The notes below the pieces were generated by a model, which had not been told where the DNA came from, did not search any database, and saw nothing but the letters and a program-made list of their open reading frames with translations. Positions 6,385 to 10,403 of a DNA stretch of 10,403 bases are shown here, piece after piece. A program made the position numbers and the translations under genes. The stretch spans positions 168,101 to 178,503 of the forward strand of contig MU646506.1 in NCBI GenBank assembly GCA_026770585.1. Direction: 5' to 3'. Source of the stretch: Baffinella frigidus. Taxonomy: Eukaryota > Cryptophyceae > Cryptomonadales > Baffinellaceae. Positions within the stretch are counted from its first letter, which is position 1; each line of letters opens with the position of its first letter.

Positions 6385-6426
6385 GCACGTCCTTCTCCGG
6401 AGAAATCCGGGGAAACCTACTGTTCT

Positions 6427-6522
6427 TTCATTTCCTGACAACGAAAATTACTACACGAATGCTTTAATATTACTAGTGAGAACGAATTTTGTAGTAATTT
6501 TCGTTACCGGGAATTAAAAGGA
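6427..6522. mobile_element. small TIR element of the AAATTACTAC group
   Basis: The arms ACGAAAATTACTACACGAAT (6441-6460) and TTTTGTAGTAATTTTCGT (6487-6504) are inverted copies. Weaker pairing extends outward through TTTCATTTCCTG and CGGGAATTAAAAGG. The same core is found in the 3597 and 5565 elements. Confidence 0.75.
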
Positions 6523-6599
6523 ACGAGATAGCCCCGGATAAGTCCCCAACGCCATGCCGCGCCCCCGCGTGCACACGCCCCACGAACAACCTTGTTTTC

Positions 6600-6750
6600 C
6601 TCCCCCCCCCAGGCACGTCTCCCCTGCGCACAGGGGGGACGTGTTCCTCTGCCTCCCCAGGCACGCCCCCCCCTGCGCACATGTGCGCCCCCCCAGACAA
6701 GTTGAGGACGTCCTCCTCCTCTTCCCACAGACACGCCCCCCTGTCATGTC
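6600..6750 (+). repeat. degenerate ~45 bp minisatellite
   Basis: Four units start CCCCAGGCACGT (6607), CCCCAGGCACGC (6655), CCCCAGACAAGT (6691) and CCACAGACACGC (6725), followed by C-rich and GCGCACA-containing sequence. The unit start equals the exon 4 splice junction at 6379-6390. Confidence 0.7.
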
Positions 6751-6780
6751 ACCGCTGCCATGCGCCTGACACGGTGCCGT

Positions 6781-6854
6781 TCTCTCTCTCTCTCTATCTG
6801 TCTCTCTATCTGTCTCTCTGTCTGTCTCTCTCTCTCTCTCTCCCTCTCTCTGAC
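6781..6854 (+). repeat. (TC)n with TCTG/TCTA variants
   Basis: A long TC microsatellite is interrupted regularly by TATCTGTC and TGTCTGTC. It produces Ser/Leu or Arg/Glu runs in artefactual open frames. Confidence 0.95.
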
Positions 6855-7065
6855 AGCGTGCACGTCCCCCCTGCAGAGGCATGCGCGGTCGGCGCACAGC
6901 ATACCACCTTGATGCACGTCTTGGCACGACCGCGGGCAGCTGATGCCGAGAGCCGCCCGCATCGGGGCATCCGGTGTGCCGAGTCAGAGAGTTGATCTCA
7001 CCGAGTCGAATGCCTGGATTGGTGACGAGTGGTGGCTGACGCGCGGTGATGGGTGGTGGATGTGG

Positions 7066-7175
7066 ATCGCCACTGAAACGCCACTCGCTCGGGCTGTGGA
7101 ACGCCACTGCCACACACCACTCGCTCGGGGTGTCGATCGGGGTGTGGAACGGCACTGAAACGGCACTCGCTCGGC
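7066..7175 (+). repeat. short tandem repeat, about three units
   Basis: CACTCGCTCGG recurs at 7082, 7118 and 7164, each preceded by GCCACTG- or GCACTGAAAC-like sequence and followed by (GG)TGTGGAACG. Spacing is 36 and 46 bases. Confidence 0.75.
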
Positions 7176-7399
7176 AGGCGCGGGGCACGACGTGCCACAC
7201 CCAAGGGTCCTCCTGCGCGGCACACCCCGAAGGGACAGGCGCGTGGGCGGCCGGCAGCACCGCGCTTGTCCGCTCGCTCGCGGATCGGTTGGTCACAGGT
7301 CATCGCCCCTCTCTCTCCCGCTTCTTGTGCGCCGGCCAGTTCCACTTGATCATGCGGCGACGCATGATCACGCCCCACGCCAGAATGATCGAGGGGATT

Positions 7400-7502
7400 C
7401 GACGCCTCATCCGCGCCAGATCTGGCGCTGTTGACTTAAGCATTCAAGGCACTTCCCTTGAAAGATGTCAAAAGTGGATGTTTCGAGTGCCCTGGCGTGG
7501 GC
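7400..7502 (-). repeat. dispersed ~103 bp repeat, copy 2
   Basis: This is the reverse-complement partner of 1700-1803, at roughly 80% identity by eye. It contains the perfect palindrome GCGCCAGATCTGGCGC (7413-7428) where copy 1 has ACGTCAGATCTGACGT. It also carries GTTGACTTAAG at 7430-7440. Confidence 0.8.
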
Positions 7503-7580
7503 GTGAGAGCACCAGCGTGCTGGGACTCGAGGCCAGAAAACGGAGTATTTTTAAACCGGGGTTCCTTTACACGTGGGGCG

Positions 7581-7600
7581 GTGTGTAGTAATTTTCACAC
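7581..7600. repeat. solo AAATTACTAC-group core
   Basis: GTGTGTAGTAATTTTCACAC matches the inner arm of the TIR elements at 5565, 6427 and 3597 and is itself flanked by GTGTG/CACAC. It may be a remnant or one end of an element whose other end I could not find. Confidence 0.5.
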
Positions 7601-7610
7601 ATAGACGCGT

Positions 7611-7652
7611 TTGGTCACGTTACTGGCAGAAATCTGCCACTAACGTGACCAA
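7611..7652. repeat. 19 bp hairpin with 4-base loop
   Basis: TTGGTCACGTTACTGGCAG, loop AAAT, then CTGCCACTAACGTGACCAA: 18 of 19 positions pair. There is no T-run after it and no neighbouring gene end, so it is a foldback rather than a terminator. Confidence 0.85.
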
Positions 7653-7773
7653 GCCCGCCCGTGCCTGGCAAAAATCCAACAGCCCCACTGTTAAAATACT
7701 CTCTTCTTCCAGGCTCGAGTGGGTAGGCCGTGCTGCCCCCCCCTTGCTTCTCCCGGCAACTCTGCGCGATAAG

Positions 7774-7919
7774 TTCATCTCGACAGATAACTGAATCAGT
7801 TCCCTAATTAGCGTTTTCATTTAATTAGGAGGCCTAATTGAAATTACTATGCCATGAATAATTTCTCCTATTCAATCTCCTATTGCAAAGGAACTGATTC
7901 AGTTATCTTCCGAGATGAA
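7774..7919. mobile_element. TIR (MITE-like) element, 146 bp
   Basis: Left end TTCATCTCGACAGATAACTG and right end (reverse complement) TTCATCTCGGAAGATAACTG continue to AATCAGTTCC, about 28 of 30 positions matching. The arms hold the near-palindrome AACTGAATCAGTT. The interior is AT-rich (TTTAATTAGGAGGCCTAATT) and non-coding. The right end borders the G-rich block abruptly. Confidence 0.85.
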
Positions 7920-8265
7920 AGTGGTGTGTGTGGTGGTGACAGGGGCGGACGAGGGTGGTCCAAACGCGCGTGTTGTCGTGGTTGTCGGGCCGGCGCAGTG
8001 GGCAGGGGGGCTGTTCGGTGCGCGAGGGGGGGGCGCGGTGGGGGGCTGGTTGGCAAGGATGGGCTGGGCTGCTGCGGGCGCGCGGGAAAGAGTGGAGTGG
8101 GCAAGATCACTTCCTGGGAAGGTCAAGGAGGTGTGGGCAGCAGGGGTGGAGCCACGGGTGGGGGTGAGTGCTGTGGGGGTGGGGTTCGTGGATGATGGTG
8201 TGGATGGGGGGGGTGAAGGGGGCGAGGGGAGCCTCTGGAGCCTTGCTGTGCGATCCGCCAGGTCA
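7920..8265 (+). other. strongly G-rich, C-poor strand segment
   Basis: The plus strand is dominated by G with many GGGG runs (for example GTGCGAGGGGGGGGCGCGGT). Because A-containing stop triplets are scarce, several frames stay open on both strands; the longest, 7915-8286, has no recognisable domain. A GGGG|GTGAGT donor-like site lies at 8163. Most likely this is base-skewed intronic or intergenic DNA with G-quadruplex potential. Confidence 0.5.
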
Positions 8266-8274
8266 CTCCTAAAT

Positions 8275-8827
8275 CTTAGACCCTGAACCCTAACCCCTAC
8301 ACCAGACCCTGAACCCTAACCCCTACACCCTACATTCCACACCATGCACCCTGCACCCTACACTGTACACCCTACACCCCACATCCTAAACCGTAAACCG
8401 TAAACCCTGAACCCTTAACCCTGAAGCCTGAATCCTCAACCCTCAACCCCAAACCCTAAACCCTAAATTCTAAACCCTGAAACCTCAATCCTCAACCTTC
8501 AACCCTAAACTCTACACCCTACACCCTACACCCTACACCCTACACCCTACACCCTTCACCCTAAACCCCAACCCCTCAACCCTAAGCCCTCAACCTTCAA
8601 CCCTCAACCCTGCACCCTAAAACGTAAACCCCAAACCCTAGACCCTACACCCTACACCGCAAACCCTACACCCTACACCCTTCAACCTTACACCTTACAC
8701 CCTACATCCTACACCCTACACCCTACACCCTACACCCTACACCCTACACCCTACACCCTACACCTTACACCCTACACCTTACATCCTACACCCTAAACCC
8801 GACACCCTACACCCTACGCCCTAAACC
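8275..8827 (+). repeat. long telomere-like heptamer array, CCCTACA-rich
   Basis: About 550 bases consist of CCCTAAA, CCCTGAA, CCCTCAA and CCCTACA units. Homogeneous CCCTACA blocks lie near 8515-8555 and 8697-8765, with mixed sequence between. It joins a GAGA tract directly at its right end. Confidence 0.93.
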
Positions 8828-9034
8828 GAGAGAGAGAGAGATCGAGAGAGACATAGAGAGCGAGAGAACAAGATAGACAGCAAGAGCGAGAGCGAGAGAG
8901 CGAGAGCATCTGATGGGATGAAGGCGGCGTTGGCAACCGGGCGCGCGCGAAAGCGAGAGAGAGAGAGAGAGAGAGCGACAGATAGAGAGAGTGCGAGAGA
9001 GAGCAGGAACGAGAGAGTGAGAGAGAGTGCCCGA
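8828..9034 (+). repeat. GAGA tracts interrupted by unique spacer
   Basis: (GA)n with CGAGAGC and ATAGAGA variants runs 8828-8908, is interrupted by GCATCTGATGGGATGAAGG and a GCGCGCGCG segment, and resumes 8953-9034. It is part of a duplicated composite unit. Confidence 0.9.
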
Positions 9035-9089
9035 GCGCGCGTGAGCATCTGATCCGACGGAGATGTTCGCAACAGATATCGGCACCGCA

Positions 9090-9196
9090 CTCGAGTTGAG
9101 TCTATGACAAAATTTGTCAACTTAAGACCACTTACCCACACAAATGCTAGGAATCCTAGCGTTCGGTACTTCAACAAATTTTGTTCTTAACTCGAG
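9090..9196. mobile_element. small TIR element inserted in a duplicated unit
   Basis: The ends CTCGAGTTGAG (9090) and CTTAACTCGAG (9186-9196) are inverted, continuing to ACAAAATTTGT in both arms. The centre holds a near-perfect palindrome, AATGCTAGGAATCCTAGCGTT. The flanks match a sister copy of the surrounding unit that lacks it (9406-9475). Confidence 0.75.
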
Positions 9197-9287
9197 ACTG
9201 GTCATGTGATGTGATCGCAACCAGGTGCGCGGCGCGAGTGGCAGTGCATCCCGCGCTTGTCTCCTCGCCGTGGACCAGCGACCACAT

Positions 9288-9316
9288 CCTAAACCCTACA
9301 CCCTACACCCTCAACC

Positions 9317-9350
<34 letters not shown>

Positions 9351-9405
9351 GAGTGAGAGAGAGAGCGAGCGAGAGAGAGAGAGAGCGAGAGCGAGAGCGA
9401 GAGAG
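9288..9405 (+). repeat. telomere-like heptamers joined to a GAGA tract, second copy
   Basis: CCTAAACCCTACACCCTACA followed by (GA)n repeats the junction seen at 8800-8850. After the GAGA tract comes GCATCTGACGG, as at 8906 and 9045. Confidence 0.9.
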
Positions 9406-9542
9406 CATCTGACGGGTTGTTGGCAAACAGGTGCGCGGCGCGGGTGGCAGTGCATCCCGCGCTAGTCTCCTCGCGAGAAGTGGGAAGCGAGACCCGCTTC
9501 TTCGACGCCCAAGGACGCCATGTGTGAGCCGCAATACAGGGG

Positions 9543-9774
9543 TACAGGGGTACCTCGCGCATAAGAAACCGCCCCCCCCTAGGACCACCATATGACACTA
9601 GGGATGGTCCTACTGTAGGGTCCTAGGGGGGGTCGGTTTCTTATGAGCGAGGTTCCCCTGTACCTCGCCCATAAGAAAGTGCCACCCCTTAGGACCCTAC
9701 ATTAGGCCTATGACTAGGGCCCTACGGTGGTCCTAGGGGGGTGGGCCGTTTCTTATGAGCGAGGTACCCCTGTA
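9543..9774. repeat. double foldback: four alternating copies of a ~42 bp arm
   Basis: The arm ACAGGGGTACCTCGC, then CATAAGAAA, a C-rich run and CCTAGGACC, appears forward at 9543-9586, inverted at 9619-9662, forward at 9661-9696 and inverted at 9729-9774. The two hairpins share the CCCCTGTACC joint. The spacers are also related (CATATGACACTAGGG and CCTATGACTAGGG). It is non-coding. Confidence 0.9.
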
Positions 9775-9930
9775 GGACAGGTCTGGGCCTTGGCCTCTGC
9801 GGCCTCTCTCCTCCCAAGCGGGGTCTCACGATGTCTCCTTCTTCTCGCCCCGCCCAAGATCCCAAAGTCTACTTGAGTGACTTTTGTTCTCCGCCTGAGG
9901 CGGGCTCGTCCCGAGATGGTCCTCACACGA

Positions 9931-9969
9931 TGTGTGAGGTGTGAGGTGTGAGGTGTAAGGTGTGTGAGG
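9931..9969 (+). repeat. GTGTGAG heptamer tandem repeat
   Basis: About five units of GTGTGAG, one changed to GTGTAAG, preceded by CCTCACAC, which can pair with a unit. Confidence 0.9.
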
Positions 9970-10140
9970 ACTTGGCCCTAGGACGGGCCCGCCTTGTGCG
10001 GCGAGAAGTCTTTTAAGTGGACATTAGACATCTGGGGTATTTCGGGTAGATCTGAGAGGAGACCCCCTTGTGTGGGAATACATGACCAACTGTCATCGGC
10101 TTCGTGTACCAGCACGCATCAAAAGACAGAATATGCCTCA

Positions 10141-10168
10141 AGTGGCGAGTAGGCCCACACGCCCTACA
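10141..10168 (+). repeat. fragment similar to the 2395-2498 element
   Basis: AGTGGCGAGTAGGCCCACAC followed by GCCCTACA matches 2405-2430 apart from two or three bases. The rest of the element was not found, although CGGGCGATGAGCG near 10330 may be a remnant. Confidence 0.45.
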
Positions 10169-10403
10169 TGTACGCGCAGCTGTTCACGGGGAGGGATGGC
10201 GGGAGAGAACAAATGCGGTGCCGCGTGGCACCCATGGTCCCGCGTCGGCCCAGAATCCGAGTCTGGGCGCAAAATTAGTCAACTTGGACCCAAGCGAAAC
10301 ATTTGTGTGGAGTAAAGCGACTCTAACGGGCGATGAGCGATACCGCCTAGAGCCACATGTAATTTCAGTGCCAGGCCCACCAATCCTTCTGAAAGGACAT
10401 GTA

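Larger units (their letters stand above)
6385..10403 (+). other. 3' flank or long SDR intron, repeats only
   Basis: If the gene is intact, this is the start of an intron beginning GCACGT that extends past the window. I found no NAG, NHLGHFLLT or YxxxK-type segment in any frame. The contents are TIR elements, minisatellites, simple repeats, telomere-like tracts and foldbacks, listed separately. From 9776 to 10403 only a GTGTGAG tandem repeat and a fragment similar to the 2395 element are recognised. Confidence 0.55.

Noticed and set aside
6514-7296. 260-codon minus-strand open frame
   Set aside because: It crosses a minisatellite, the (TC)n tract (giving RERERETDRE runs) and another tandem repeat, with no recognisable domain.
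7915-8286. 123-codon plus-strand open frame in the G-rich block
   Set aside because: Several frames on both strands are open here because A/T-containing stops are scarce. The product is Gly/Val-rich low complexity with no domain and runs into the heptamer array.
8275-8827. True chromosome end
   Set aside because: The tract is full of variants, interrupted, and followed by 1.5 kb of other sequence, so it is interstitial telomere-like DNA.
8807-9591. Ser/Leu- or Arg/Glu-rich open frames over the GAGA tracts
   Set aside because: Pure simple-repeat translation.
3733-9774. CRISPR-like array from the many repeats
   Set aside because: No regular repeat with unique spacers of constant length; the repeats are heptamers, microsatellites and foldbacks in a eukaryotic setting.
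10070-10315. 81-codon open frame near the right end
   Set aside because: It runs across a fragment of the 2395-type repeat and has no SDR or other domain, so it is not the missing SDR exon.

Overview
The window reads as nuclear DNA of a eukaryote, most likely a microalga. It has GC-rich exons with in-phase splice junctions, long introns packed with repeats, and many tracts of CCCTAAA-type (Arabidopsis-type) telomere-like heptamers and their variants. Nothing looks bacterial or viral: there is no dense gene packing, and long open frames mostly fall in base-skewed simple repeats. Within one gene the introns appear to start with GT, GC and GA, and all three of its visible acceptors are AG followed by G. 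That mix is best known from dinoflagellates. Haptophytes and prasinophytes remain possible, and I cannot fix the lineage from sequence alone.

Two plus-strand genes are supported. Gene 1 (345-977, perhaps joined to 1447-1542) encodes a small membrane protein with an N-terminal PDZ-like domain followed by two or three hydrophobic segments. Gene 2 is a short-chain dehydrogenase/reductase (SDR) spread over 3.7 kb in four small exons: 2683-2764, 3733-3776, 5209-5334 and 6283-6384. Joined in phase, these give the first half of the Rossmann fold, from beta-1 and the TGxxxGxG loop through the LDL motif to beta-4. The catalytic YxxxK half is not in the window and presumably lies to the right. A decayed second copy of exon 3, with an in-frame TAG, lies just upstream of the working copy.

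Layout: 1-344 is leader or intron, 345-977 the PDZ exon, and 978-1446 a putative intron. 1031-2310 is bounded by a ~150 bp inverted repeat pair. 2395-2498 is a small terminal-inverted-repeat (TIR) element. 2683-6384 holds the SDR exons, with introns containing at least four small TIR elements, heptamer tracts and a TTC microsatellite. 6385-10403 has no recognisable exon. It holds a TIR element, degenerate minisatellites, a strong hairpin, another TIR element, a G-skewed block, 550 bp of CCCTACA/CCCTAAA repeats, GAGA tracts in a duplicated composite unit, and a double foldback at 9543-9774.

The two genes show no functional link. The main interest is the architecture: a conserved enzyme gene broken into microexons by introns of mixed splice type, with repeated small foldback elements and telomere-like tracts next to the exons. 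No RNA gene, CRISPR array or recognisable promoter was seen.
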